Shown: one piece after another, positions 1 through 8,012 of the stretch | Numbering within the stretch: the stretch's first letter is position 1 | Layout of the letters: each line of letters begins with the position of its first letter | Assembly: GCA_016794785.1 (NCBI GenBank) | Contig: JAEUHC010000002.1 | Location: 184,893-248,892, forward strand | DNA length: 64,000 bases | Source: Opitutaceae bacterium | Lineage (GTDB): Bacteria; Verrucomicrobiota; Verrucomicrobiia; Opitutales; Opitutaceae | Direction: 5' to 3' | Made by a program: the position numbers and the translations under genes | The notes under the pieces: model-generated | What the model saw: the letters and a program-made list of their open reading frames with translations, nothing else | What the model was told of the DNA's origin: nothing | The model's database searches: none

Positions 1-223
1 GCCGGCAGATCACGCTTTCCCGGGCGAGCCGGTCGAGATGGGGCGTGGTGACTTCCTTCGGGTGCAGCGGATTGAAGCGCACATCGGCGTAGCCGAGATC
101 GTCGGCGACGATGACGACGAGGTTGGGAGGCCGCGCGGCCGGCTGAGCTGACGAGGGAGTTGCCGCCCAACTGGCGAGCAAGCCGAGCAGGACAATTCGA
201 ATTACGACACGGGGTAATTTCAT
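1..223 (-). CDS. Sulfatase (arylsulfatase-type), N-terminal fragment
   Basis: The gene runs off the left edge, so only the first 74 codons are present. It starts MKLPRVVIRIVLLGLL, a lipophilic signal peptide ending near SSA-QP, and continues with PNLVVIVADDLGYADV. That is the first metal-binding block of the sulfatase/alkaline phosphatase superfamily, where the paired Asp residues bind calcium. TPHLDRLARESV is the usual next block. The product should be an exported hydrolase of sulfate esters. The formylglycine motif (CxPSR) lies outside the window, so catalytic competence cannot be judged. Sulfatases are abundant in Verrucomicrobia and Planctomycetes (family knowledge). The start is the ATG at 221-223. 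Confidence 0.85.
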   Translation of the reverse strand, partial: MKLPRVVIRIVLLGLLASWAATPSSAQPAARPPNLVVIVADDLGYADVRFNPLHPKEVTTPHLDRLARESVICR

Positions 224-322
224 GAGCGGAAGTGGGGCAACAGGGGAAGCGACGGGCGGGGAGGCAACGAATCGCGACCTTCGGTCAGTCTATCCGACGC
301 GCGAGGAGGGCAAGGGATGCGC

Positions 323-2026
323 CTACGCTTTGTCGCTATTCCGGACGAAGCGTTTCAAAAAGTTCTCCTCCGCGTCGAGTGTGCCGACGAGGAGCATCTT
401 GGCCCCCGCGGTGAGCGTCGTTGTGGGAGCGGGATTGATGGTGCGCTGGCCGTCGACCTCGACGGCGATCACCGTGCAGCCGGTCTTCGCGCGGATCGCG
501 GATTCGCCGATGGTCTGGCCGGCGAGCGAGGCGGGGACCGGCACCGGAAAGATGTTCACGCCTTCGGCGAGGAGGAGGGTGTGGCTGTCGCGCAGCTCAT
601 TGAAGATCGAGTTGGCGCCCATCGAGGCGTAGGACATCACCAGATCCGCGCCGGCCCGGTGCAGGGTCGAGACGTTGAGCTCGTTGGTGCAGCGGCAGAT
701 GATCTGAAGGTTGGGCCGCAAACGGCGGTAGAGGATGGTGAGGAAAATGTTCAGATCATCGTCGTGGGTGGTGATGATGACGCTGGACGATTCGCGCATG
801 CCGGATTGCACGATGATGTCGAGTTCGGCGGCGTCGCCGATGACGGCCCGGCTGGGATCGCGGACGCGCTCCGGGATTTTCTCGATCATCTTCCACTCAA
901 TCTTCCGCTCGTCGAGGGCCTTCGCGGTGGCGCGGCCGACCCGGCCGCTGCCGACAATCACGACCCGGCTCTCATCCTGTTCCGTGCATGCCATCTGCTC
1001 GTTGTAGCGATCGATTTGCTCGCGCGTGCCGGCGAGGACGAGGATCGTGTTGGCGCTGATTTCACTTTCCGGTCCGGCGGGCTTGAGGTGGCCGTGATCC
1101 CAAAGGCCGACGACGCTCACCCCGCTGTCGCCCCGCAGGCCGGTATCGGCGATCTTCCGGCCGACGAGGGTCGTGCCGCCGGCGCTGGCCTCGGCGATAT
1201 GGAGGCCCTCGAGATTGCCGATGCGGTGGGCGGAGGCGTCGCGGTCGATCACCCGCCGGGCGAGGGCCTGGCCCATCATGAAATCCAGGCACAGGACGCG
1301 CGTGGCGCCGGCGAGCTCCATGGCGTCGCGGGCGGACTCGCTGGTCGCGGTGGCGACGATCGGGATTTTGCCGGCGGTTTCGCGCACCGTGAAGGTGACG
1401 TTGGTGTTGATGACATCGGTCCGGGTGGTGACGACCATGGCCGCCTGATCGATGCGCAGCCGCCGGTAAGTTTCAGGGTCGTTGAGCTCACCCAGCACGA
1501 CCGGCAGGTTTTGGTCCCGCAGCTCCATCGCCTCGGCGAGCGTGGGCGCGAGGATGTAGTAAGGGTGCCGGTGCTTTTTCAGGAGCTTGATCAGGTGCTT
1601 CGTCACCGCGCCGTAGCGGGTCAGCAGGACGTGGTCGCGGGTCTCCGGTGGCAGTTCGCGGGGAGCTTGCGCCTGCGCCTGCGCTTTCATCCACGGGGCA
1701 TAGAAGAACTCGATGAAAGTAAACGGCAGCAGCATGAGCAGGAACACCACCCCGGTGATCAGCACGACGAGCGAAAAGAGCCGGCCCAGATCGGTGTGGA
1801 ACGTGATGTCGCCGAAGCCCAGCGTGGACATGACGGTCAGCGTCCAATACACGCCGGTGATCCAGCTGTGCTGCCGGCCTTCGTGCTCCATCAGATAGTG
1901 GAAGCAGATGCTGAACACCGCAATCAGGCCGAAGAAAAACGCCAGCAGCTTGATCAAGGCGAGGAGGTTGGAGCGGCTGGTGCGGGTCGCCAGGAACGAC
2001 GAGACAACGGCAAGGAGTGATTTCAT
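323..2026 (-). CDS. Potassium channel protein with two TrkA/RCK modules
   Basis: A 567-residue ion channel. TM1 spans about residues 22-45, followed by a pore loop with the selectivity filter TLGFGD at 68-73 and TM2 at about 82-105. Two RCK units follow: HVLLTRYGAVTKHLIK is a degenerate Rossmann start, VVIVGSGRVGRATAKAL is a canonical GxGxxG nucleotide-binding start, and each unit ends in a TrkA_C-like module (for example GQTIGESAIRAKTGCTVIAV). Such proteins are K+ channels or efflux systems gated by nucleotide or Ca2+. The ATG at 2024-2026 (MKSLLAVV) is preferred to an upstream TTG at 2077 that adds only a non-conserved tail. The filter GFGD differs from the canonical GYGD, a variant known in bacterial channels. 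It appears monocistronic. Confidence 0.9.
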   Translation of the reverse strand: MKSLLAVVSSFLATRTSRSNLLALIKLLAFFFGLIAVFSICFHYLMEHEGRQHSWITGVYWTLTVMSTLGFGDITFHTDLGRLFSLVVLITGVVFLLMLLPFTFIEFFYAPWMKAQAQAQAPRELPPETRDHVLLTRYGAVTKHLIKLLKKHRHPYYILAPTLAEAMELRDQNLPVVLGELNDPETYRRLRIDQAAMVVTTRTDVINTNVTFTVRETAGKIPIVATATSESARDAMELAGATRVLCLDFMMGQALARRVIDRDASAHRIGNLEGLHIAEASAGGTTLVGRKIADTGLRGDSGVSVVGLWDHGHLKPAGPESEISANTILVLAGTREQIDRYNEQMACTEQDESRVVIVGSGRVGRATAKALDERKIEWKMIEKIPERVRDPSRAVIGDAAELDIIVQSGMRESSSVIITTHDDDLNIFLTILYRRLRPNLQIICRCTNELNVSTLHRAGADLVMSYASMGANSIFNELRDSHTLLLAEGVNIFPVPVPASLAGQTIGESAIRAKTGCTVIAVEVDGQRTINPAPTTTLTAGAKMLLVGTLDAEENFLKRFVRNSDKA

Positions 2027-2211
2027 GGGACGCGGCAGTGGGACCTTCGGATTGTAGGGCCATCGAAGGCCAAACAACGAGCGTTTCTCTGATCCGGGCG
2101 ATATGAGCGCGACTTTGCGGCTAAAACGCGAGACCGCGGGGCAGCTTTTTCACAGTCGGCCACCCGAAGAAAAACCGAGGTTATGCAAGAGGGCGGGTCA
2201 AGGACCGCGCC

Positions 2212-4122
2212 CTACTGGCGGAGGCGTTTCACGATTTCGTCGACGTCGTAAACGCAGCCACCCCAGGGGCCGCCGCTGGCGTTTTGCAGCGCGGCCCAGA
2301 GGCGGGTGTCGGCGGGGACGCGCGGGTCCATCGTGAGGTCGGGATTGATCGGGCGCGCGGCGAATTCGGCGGCGGGGATGTTGAGGACATCGACGGAGCC
2401 CTCGAGTTTGCGGGTGTCGATGCGGACGCGGATGAGGTCGCCGTTGCGGACTTTGCCGATGGGGCCGCCGGCCCACGCCTCGGGGCTCACGTGGCCGAGG
2501 CAGGCGCCGGTGGAGACGCCGGAGAAGCGGCCATCGGTCACGAGGGCGATGCGTTTGCCTTCCTTCACGTATTTGAGCGCGGAGGTGATCTGGTAGGTCT
2601 CGGGCATGCCGATACCGGGGCCGAGGCCGATGAGGACCATGGTGTCGCCGGCTTTCACGCTGCCGGATTTGAGCGCGGCGATGGCGCGGGCCTCGGTCGT
2701 GAAGACGCGCGCGGGGCCTTCGTGCAGGTAAACGCCGTCGGCATCGATCACGTCGGGCGCGATGGCGGTGCTCTTCACGAGCGCGCCCTCGGGGGCGAGG
2801 TTGCCGCGGAGAAACGTGATCGTGCTCGTGAGTCCGCGCTCGCGCGCGCGCGTCGGCGACATGATGACGTCGTTGGGATCGATGCCGTCGAGGATGGTGA
2901 GTTTCGCGCGGAGGCGGGTGCGGCGTTCGGAGGTTTCCCACCACGCGAGATTCTCGCCGAGGGTGCGGCCGGTGACGGTGCGGGCGTCCAGCTTCAGGAG
3001 GCCGGCGTCGCGGAGGTGGAGCATCACCTCGGGCACGCCGCCGGCGAGGAAGACCTGCACGGTGGCGTAGTGCTTCGGGCCGTTCGGGAGGACATCGACG
3101 AGGCGCGGGACGGAGCGGTTGATGCGCGCCCAGTCGTCCACGGTGGGGCGGGGGAGGCCGGCGGCGTGCGCGATGGCGGGGATGTGGAGCGTGAGATTGG
3201 TGGAGCCGCCGAACGCCGCGTGCGTGACGAGGGCGTTGTGGATCGAGTCGGGCGAGAGGAGGTCGCGCGTGGTGGTGCCGGTTTTTTCGAGTTCGATCAG
3301 CGCGAGGGCGGAGCGGCGCGCGAGGTCGCGCCAAATCTCGGCGCCGGAGGGCGCGAGGGCGCCGTGCGGGAGCGTGAGGCCGAGGGCTTCGGAGACGACC
3401 TGGCTCGTGGCGGCCGTGCCCATGAACTGGCAGCCACCGCCGGGGGAGCCGCAGGCCTTGCAGCCCATCTCGGCGGCGTGCTCGAGGGTGATTTCGTCGC
3501 GCGCGAAACGCGTCGCGAGCGTCTGGACCTTGCCGGTGTCCTCCGCCTCCTCGGCGATGAGCGTGACGCCGCCGGGCACGAGGATAGTCGGAAGGTCGAG
3601 GCTGCCGGCGAGGGCCATGAGCATCGCGGGGAGGCCCTTGTCGCAGGTGGCGACGCCGAGCACGCCGCGGCGCGTGGGGAGCGAGCGGATGAGACGGCGG
3701 AGGACGACGGCGGCGTCGTTGCGGTAGGCGAGGGAGTCCAACATGCCGGCGGTGCCGTTGGTGCGGCCGTCGCACGGATCGCTGACGTAGGCGGCGAACG
3801 GAATCGCGCGGTGCGCGGTGAACGTGCGCGCGGCCTCCTCCATGAGCAGGCCGACTTCCCAGTGGCCGGTGTGGTAGCCGAGCGCGATGGGCGAGCCATC
3901 GGGCGCGCGGATGCCGCCCTGCGTGGAGAGGATGAGAAACTGTTTCCCTAGCATCGCGGCGGGCGACCAGCCCATGCCGGCGTTTTGCGTCATCCCGAAC
4001 AGATCGCCGCTCGCCATGTTGCGCAGCTGGTTCGGCTCAAGCGGGAGACTGCCCGACGGCCCGGCGGCGGTGGTGCGCAGGGTGTAGATGGAGTCGGGGG
4101 AGTCGAAGAGGGAGGCACTCAT
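2212..4122 (-). CDS. yjhG: D-xylonate dehydratase, YjhG/YagF family
   Basis: This 636-residue enzyme belongs to the IlvD/Edd iron-sulfur dehydratases. Stretches such as [37 protein letters not shown] and [17 protein letters not shown] match what I know of E. coli YjhG/YagF, which convert D-xylonate to 2-keto-3-deoxy-D-xylonate. C160 (in TCDKGLP) and C231 (in GGCQFMGTA) fit Fe-S ligand positions of the superfamily. [20 protein letters not shown] is the conserved C-terminal block. The length is close to the usual 655. It has no adjacent sugar-acid genes, though an HpcH/HpaI aldolase that could take the product lies about 4 kb away. Substrate specificity is inferred from subfamily resemblance. 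Confidence 0.85.
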   Translation of the reverse strand: MSASLFDSPDSIYTLRTTAAGPSGSLPLEPNQLRNMASGDLFGMTQNAGMGWSPAAMLGKQFLILSTQGGIRAPDGSPIALGYHTGHWEVGLLMEEAARTFTAHRAIPFAAYVSDPCDGRTNGTAGMLDSLAYRNDAAVVLRRLIRSLPTRRGVLGVATCDKGLPAMLMALAGSLDLPTILVPGGVTLIAEEAEDTGKVQTLATRFARDEITLEHAAEMGCKACGSPGGGCQFMGTAATSQVVSEALGLTLPHGALAPSGAEIWRDLARRSALALIELEKTGTTTRDLLSPDSIHNALVTHAAFGGSTNLTLHIPAIAHAAGLPRPTVDDWARINRSVPRLVDVLPNGPKHYATVQVFLAGGVPEVMLHLRDAGLLKLDARTVTGRTLGENLAWWETSERRTRLRAKLTILDGIDPNDVIMSPTRARERGLTSTITFLRGNLAPEGALVKSTAIAPDVIDADGVYLHEGPARVFTTEARAIAALKSGSVKAGDTMVLIGLGPGIGMPETYQITSALKYVKEGKRIALVTDGRFSGVSTGACLGHVSPEAWAGGPIGKVRNGDLIRVRIDTRKLEGSVDVLNIPAAEFAARPINPDLTMDPRVPADTRLWAALQNASGGPWGGCVYDVDEIVKRLRQ

Positions 4123-4324
4123 TTTGGCGAACTACGCCTGCAGCTATGCCGGTTCATGCTCTCATCTGTCGAAGCAGAAGATGACGATCCGGTCTCGATT
4201 CGGATGAAGCCGTTTGGGAAAGCCCGCTCGACTTCGTGGGCATCCTCGCCCAAAACGCCGGGCCTAACCTCCGTCCGGCGTTCCGCTTCCTCGGTTCGCC
4301 CGCGGCCTTTTTCGTTCCACCTGC

Positions 4325-4792
4325 ATGTCCACCTTCATCATCGACATCCCTGTCCCTTCCATGGGCGCGACTGTGAGCGAGCTCACCGTCATCACGCTCA
4401 AGACCCAGCCCGGCGCCCGGGTGACCAAGGGCCAGAAAATCGCCGAACTGGAGAGCGACAAATCGATCTTCGAATATGAGGCGCCGGCCGATGGCACGGT
4501 GCTGGCCTTGCCGGTGAAGCCGGGTGAGGTCCTGCAGCCGGGCGCGCTGTTTCTCCGGCTTGAGACCTCCGATGTGAGCCTGCGCCATCTCGAATCCAAG
4601 GGCGGCGCGGTCGCGGCGGCCCCGGTGGCGGCCAAGCCGGCGGCGGCCCTCGTCTGGACGCCCCGCGCGACCAAGCTCGCCCAGGAGGCGGGCGTCGATC
4701 CGGCCACGATGACCGGCCTCGAGGCCACCGGTCCGGGCGGCCGGGTGTCGGGCGACGACGTCACCCGCTGGCTGGCGAACCGAAAATCTTGA
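4325..4792 (+). CDS. Stand-alone lipoyl domain plus E3-binding domain protein
   Basis: The protein has 155 residues. Residues 1-82 form a biotinyl/lipoyl domain with the attachment lysine K46 in ESDKSIFEYEAPADG. A Pro/Ala linker follows (about 90-108), then a peripheral-subunit-binding domain (WTPRATKLAQEAGVDP...GPGGRVSGDDV, about 110-150). It therefore looks like a 2-oxo-acid dehydrogenase E2 that stops before the acyltransferase domain. The stop codon is intact and the next gene starts inside it, so this is probably its natural length. Its stop overlaps the start of a FabH-like synthase (TTGA), which implies translational coupling and a shared acyl substrate. No E1 or E3 gene is nearby. It could be a swinging-arm acyl carrier feeding the ketosynthase, but that is inference. 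Confidence 0.85.
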   Translation: MSTFIIDIPVPSMGATVSELTVITLKTQPGARVTKGQKIAELESDKSIFEYEAPADGTVLALPVKPGEVLQPGALFLRLETSDVSLRHLESKGGAVAAAPVAAKPAAALVWTPRATKLAQEAGVDPATMTGLEATGPGGRVSGDDVTRWLANRKS

Positions 4793-5829
4793 GTGGACGT
4801 GGCCGCATTGCAGCCCAATCCTCCCGCCCGTTGAGCACCACAGCCGATACCGTTTGCATTGCCGGGGTGGGTTTTGCGGTCCCCGCCAACATCCGCGCCA
4901 ATAGCGAAATCCTGAAGGCCTTTCCGGATCGCACCGAGGAGGAGATGGTCCGCCTCACCGGCATCCGCGAGCGCCGCTACGCCGCCGAGGACGAGTCCGC
5001 CACCGATCTCGCGCGCATCGCGGTGCAGCACGCCCTGCAGCAGGCCGGCATGGCCGTTGACCAGATTGATGGCATCATCATGGCCACCATCATTCCGGAT
5101 CAGCCGGTGCCGTCGGCGGCGAGTCTGCTGGCGCGTGAGATGGGCATCCCGCGCGCACTGGCCTTCGATCTCAACGCCGCCTGCTCGGGTTGGCTCTACG
5201 CCCTCGAGGTGGGCCGGGCCTTCATTCGCAGCGGCACGGCCAAAAACATCGCGGTCGTCACCGCCGAGCTGCTCTCCCGCATCACCAATCCCGAGTGCCA
5301 GGACACGGCGTTTCTCTTCGGCGACGGCGCGGGCGCGGCGATCCTCACCGGCGGCGAGGGCGGGCACCGCCTGCACCGCATGGGCCTCTCGGGCGACGCC
5401 GAGCAGTTCGATTCGATCCAGCGGCTTGGCGGCGGCGCGCGCATGCCGTGGCCGGCCTTCGCCGGGGCCGACTTGGATAGTTTTTATCTCCAGATGGACG
5501 GTGCGGCGGTGTTCAAGCACGCCGTGATCGGGTTTTCCGAGCAGATCGAGCAGACACTCGCGCGCGAGAACCTGAAGCCCGACGACATCGCGTGGATCGT
5601 GCCCCACCAGGCCAACGAGCGCATCCTCAAGGCCGTGAGCAAGCGCGTGGGCATCCCCTACGACAAGTTCGTCGTCACCATCTCGAAATACGGCAACACC
5701 AGCGCGGCCAGCGTCTCGATGGCGCTCGGCTGGGCCGCGGAGGAGGGCATCTTCACCGACGGCGACCGGATCATCTTTTGCAGCGTCGGCGCAGGGCTGA
5801 CGTTTGCGGGCGGGTTGCTGGTGTGGTGA
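4789..5829 (+). CDS. fabH: 3-oxoacyl-ACP synthase III (FabH-like ketosynthase)
   Basis: A 346-residue thiolase-fold condensing enzyme with the complete KAS III triad: C132 in NAACSGWLYAL, H273 in VPHQAN and N303 in KYGNTSAAS. It should condense a short acyl-CoA or acyl thioester with malonyl-ACP to begin fatty-acid (or related) synthesis. The first possible start is a TTG at 4789 overlapping the previous stop. A second in-frame TTG at 4834 (LSTTADTVC) would trim a tail that looks non-conserved. Pairing with a lipoyl/E3-binding carrier is odd, because FabH normally sits with fabD/plsX/acpP. The carrier suggests a primer derived from 2-oxo acids, such as a branched-chain acyl group (inference). 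Confidence 0.88.
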   Translation: MSGRGRIAAQSSRPLSTTADTVCIAGVGFAVPANIRANSEILKAFPDRTEEEMVRLTGIRERRYAAEDESATDLARIAVQHALQQAGMAVDQIDGIIMATIIPDQPVPSAASLLAREMGIPRALAFDLNAACSGWLYALEVGRAFIRSGTAKNIAVVTAELLSRITNPECQDTAFLFGDGAGAAILTGGEGGHRLHRMGLSGDAEQFDSIQRLGGGARMPWPAFAGADLDSFYLQMDGAAVFKHAVIGFSEQIEQTLARENLKPDDIAWIVPHQANERILKAVSKRVGIPYDKFVVTISKYGNTSAASVSMALGWAAEEGIFTDGDRIIFCSVGAGLTFAGGLLVW

Positions 5830-5984
5830 GGCTGGGCGCTCGCCGGGCTTCGAGCACTCAGCTGGATTGCCACGCCCGGCTGGACCGGGCTCGCAATGAC
5901 AACCGGTATCATGCGGACGTCTGCGCCGGTTCGGCCTCGATGTGAGGCGTGTGCCAACATGCGTTGACGTCTCAACGCATGGGC

Positions 5985-6071
5985 GGTGGGGCCGCTTCTC
6001 CGCAAGCGGCCTGAGTTCACGGCAGCAGATTCACCCTGCAACCCAGGCCGGCTCGGAGAGCCGGCCCCACC
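5985..6071. repeat. Inverted pair of REP-like palindromes (family A, copy 1)
   Basis: Two convergent units form this element. The left unit is GGTGGGGCCGCTTCTCCG followed by its own small hairpin, and the right unit ends GGCTCGGAGAGCCGGCCCC-ACC, so the outer ends are complementary. The same layout recurs near 8941 and 9865. Just left, at 5959-5980, is a separate hairpin with perfect 9-bp arms ATGCGTTGA/TCAACGCAT. The element fills most of the gap between fabH and rsmE, and no gene is visible there. Confidence 0.75.
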
Positions 6072-6103
6072 TCGGATGGGCTGCTCTCTCGGGGCCTCTG
6101 CGA

Positions 6104-6862
6104 TCAGGCGTCGCTGGCCGTCTCATGCCTCAGCACGCTGAGCGCATAGATTGCTGCTGTCTCGCAGCGGAGGACGAGGGGGCCGAGGGTCACGGGCGCG
6201 AAGCCCGCCGCCTGCGCCGCCGCCAGCTCCGCGGGTGAGAAATCTCCCTCAGGCCCGATGAGCCACGCGGCGGTGCGCGGGGGGCGCGCGTGGGCCGCCC
6301 GAAACGCCGCGAACACGGCCTTGAGCGGTTGCGCGCCGGGCGCGAGGCTCGCGATCAGTTTCAGCTCGGCGTCGGCCGTGGTCGCGAGAAAGGCCCGCAG
6401 GTCCTGCACCGGCAGGAGGTCGGGCACGAAGGGGTTGCCGCACTGCTTCGCCGCCTCGAGGGCGGCGGTGCGCCACTTTTCCCCCTTCCGGTCCGAGCGG
6501 TCGGCAGCGAGGTGGACCTGCGTGCGCTCGGTCTCGAGCGGGGCGAGGCGGCGCGCGCCGAGCTCCGTGGCCTTGCGCACGATGGCGTCCATCGTGGCGC
6601 CCTTGGGCAGCGCCTGGCCGAGGGTGATTTCGCAGGGCGGGGCGGGGTGCTGCCGCCGCGTGCGCACGCGCAGCACCGCCGCGGCCCGGCGCGCGGCCAC
6701 GAGATCGCAGTGCCACTCGGTCCCGCGCCCGTCAAACGCCACCACCGGATCGCCCTCGCGGGCGCGGTTCACGGTCACGAGGTGGTGCGACTCGTCGGCC
6801 GCGAGCGTGATCTCCGCGGGCTCGGCGCTGGCCGGGGTGCAGTAGGCGCGGAAGTCGGGCAT
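6104..6862 (-). CDS. rsmE: 16S rRNA m3U1498 methyltransferase RsmE
   Basis: This 252-residue SPOUT-class methyltransferase should methylate N3 of U1498 in 16S rRNA using S-adenosylmethionine. Diagnostic blocks are ESHHLVTVNRAREGD near the N-terminal PUA-like domain, ALPKGATMDAIVRKATELGA, ERTQVHLA, AAKQCGNPFVP, and the trefoil-knot SAM site WLIGPEGDFSPAELA followed by LGPLVLRCETAAIYAL. The ATG at 6860-6862 (MPDFRAYC) gives the standard family length. Longer in-frame upstream sequence is low-complexity and unlikely to be translated. It appears to stand alone between repeat-rich gaps. Confidence 0.95.
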   Translation of the reverse strand: MPDFRAYCTPASAEPAEITLAADESHHLVTVNRAREGDPVVAFDGRGTEWHCDLVAARRAAAVLRVRTRRQHPAPPCEITLGQALPKGATMDAIVRKATELGARRLAPLETERTQVHLAADRSDRKGEKWRTAALEAAKQCGNPFVPDLLPVQDLRAFLATTADAELKLIASLAPGAQPLKAVFAAFRAAHARPPRTAAWLIGPEGDFSPAELAAAQAAGFAPVTLGPLVLRCETAAIYALSVLRHETASDA

Positions 6863-7028
6863 GGCGGGAAAAGTGGAGAGCCGAAGGGGGGAAGTTGGAA
6901 GGCGAAAGGCGGGCCTCGGCGGAAGGGCGCATCGCTGGGTGGGAATGAGGCAGGGGCAGGGGCCGTCTCGTCCAGGTGAGAGAGCCCGACCCCGGCGGGG
7001 TGCGTTGAGTGAGCGGGTCATGAACCCT

Positions 7029-7121
7029 GTTTGTCATGGCGAGGAGCGCAGCGACGTGGCCATCCCTCTGGAATTTCAGCTGGAGGGCCGCGCCGGCCGA
7101 GACGCGCTCACCATGACAAAC
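7029..7121. repeat. 93-bp MITE-like inverted-repeat element
   Basis: The 11-bp termini GTTTGTCATGG (7029-7039) and CCATGACAAAC (7111-7121) are exact inverted complements, and complementarity continues to 14 of 15. The left side reads GGCGAGGAGCGCAGCGACG, a motif I know from dispersed bacterial palindromes that start GTCATTGCGAGGAGCG. It contains no coding potential. It sits between rsmE and tRNA-Leu. A related shorter hairpin (ATTGCCACGCCCGGC ... CTCGCAATGAC) lies at about 5863-5901. The short similar flanks GAACCCTG/GAAACCCTG are not a clear target duplication. Confidence 0.65.
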
Positions 7122-7194
7122 GAAACCCTGGCTGGCGGGAATTTGGCGTGGACAGCGCGGGGGGCGTTTTCCAGTTTCCGCCCACGCTCCCACT

Positions 7195-7279
7195 GCCCGG
7201 GTGGCGGAATTGGCAGACGCAGTAGACTCAAAATCTTCCGACGAAAGTCTTGTGGGTTCGACCCCCACCCCGGGCACCA
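7195..7279 (+). tRNA. tRNA-Leu (anticodon CAA) with encoded CCA
   Basis: The acceptor arm GCCCGGG (7195-7201) pairs with CCCGGGC (7269-7275), the discriminator is A7276 and CCA is encoded at 7277-7279. The D-arm begins GTGGCGGAATTGGCAGACGC, as in bacterial tRNA-Leu. The anticodon loop CTCAAAA gives anticodon CAA, reading UUG. A long variable arm follows, as expected for class II tRNAs, and the T-arm GTGGG-TTCGACC-CCCAC is perfect. One T-T mismatch is visible in the anticodon stem. Confidence 0.93.
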
Positions 7280-7414
7280 GGGTGCAAACTCCCTCCACCG
7301 CCGCGCCGGCACCAAAAATTACCCCTCATGATCGGCAATTCGATGTTCAATCGCCGCGCGCGTGCCTCTGCGATAAAACGCAGTGCAACCGAATAACACA
7401 GTTGGGCAGAAAGA

Positions 7415-7984
7415 ATGAAGCGCGCACTCCTTATCGTCTTATCAGTTTCAGCACTCTTGTCCGCTAGAGCTGAGGTGGTCACCGCGCCGGCCTACGGATT
7501 GGCAGCCACATTTCCGACCCACTCGGACTGGACACCAGTTGAGCACAAGAAGGGCGAACCTCATTCGCACGTGCTCACGTGGTCCGCCAAGAGCCAAGCG
7601 AAGAAGCAGATGATTTATCTCAGCATCATCGACGCACCACTGCCAGACAGAAAACCGACCTTTCGTGAAAACGCCCTTGAGTGGGAACGAGGGGTTCGCA
7701 CGAGCTCCAAAGAGATCACCCAAACCGAATTCACTACTTTGGGAGGGCGCGAAGCCTATAAGATTGTCGGAAAGGTGCTGAATTTCGGCAGTGAATTCTT
7801 CTTTGTCAGATGGATGTCACTATCCGGGGATGTTACCTATCAAGTGAGTATTGTATCTGAAAAGCCCGTCGACCTTGAGCGTGGCGTATTTCACGATTTC
7901 ATTGAGTCGCTCACCCTTCAAAAGAAGGAGACCAACCAGGCGGCAAAAATAACTACGGGGACCGTGCCTAACCTGAAACATTAG
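7415..7984 (+). CDS. Hypothetical exported protein, AT-richer than its surroundings
   Basis: The gene encodes 189 residues. MKRALLIVLSVSALLSARA is a Sec signal peptide with a likely cut after SARA. The mature part shows alternating strands (YGLAATFPTHSDWTPVEH, KQMIYLSIIDAPL, YKIVGKVLNFGSEFFFVRWM, TYQVSIVSEKPVDLERGVFHDFIESL) like a small periplasmic beta-sandwich. I do not recognise the family. Base composition and codon use are visibly less GC-rich than its neighbours. Together with its place just downstream of a tRNA, this hints at acquisition by transfer. AGAAAGA ahead of the ATG is a plausible ribosome site. No operon partner is visible. Confidence 0.75.
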   Translation: MKRALLIVLSVSALLSARAEVVTAPAYGLAATFPTHSDWTPVEHKKGEPHSHVLTWSAKSQAKKQMIYLSIIDAPLPDRKPTFRENALEWERGVRTSSKEITQTEFTTLGGREAYKIVGKVLNFGSEFFFVRWMSLSGDVTYQVSIVSEKPVDLERGVFHDFIESLTLQKKETNQAAKITTGTVPNLKH

Positions 7985-8012
7985 GTCGGACATTTCGGGA
8001 AATAAGCAGAGC

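Noticed and set aside
317..2020. Long + strand open frame (about 567 codons) opposite the K+ channel gene
   Set aside because: Its translation has no domain, is dominated by Asp/Gly/Ala/Arg and mirrors a well-conserved channel gene; this is a GC-driven antisense shadow.
2284..3951. Long + strand frame opposite the xylonate dehydratase
   Set aside because: Low-complexity Glu/Gly/Ala translation with no motif; the minus-strand product matches YjhG along its whole length.
7195..8012. Integrative element at tRNA-Leu
   Set aside because: No integrase and no repeat of the tRNA 3' end downstream; only base composition supports it.
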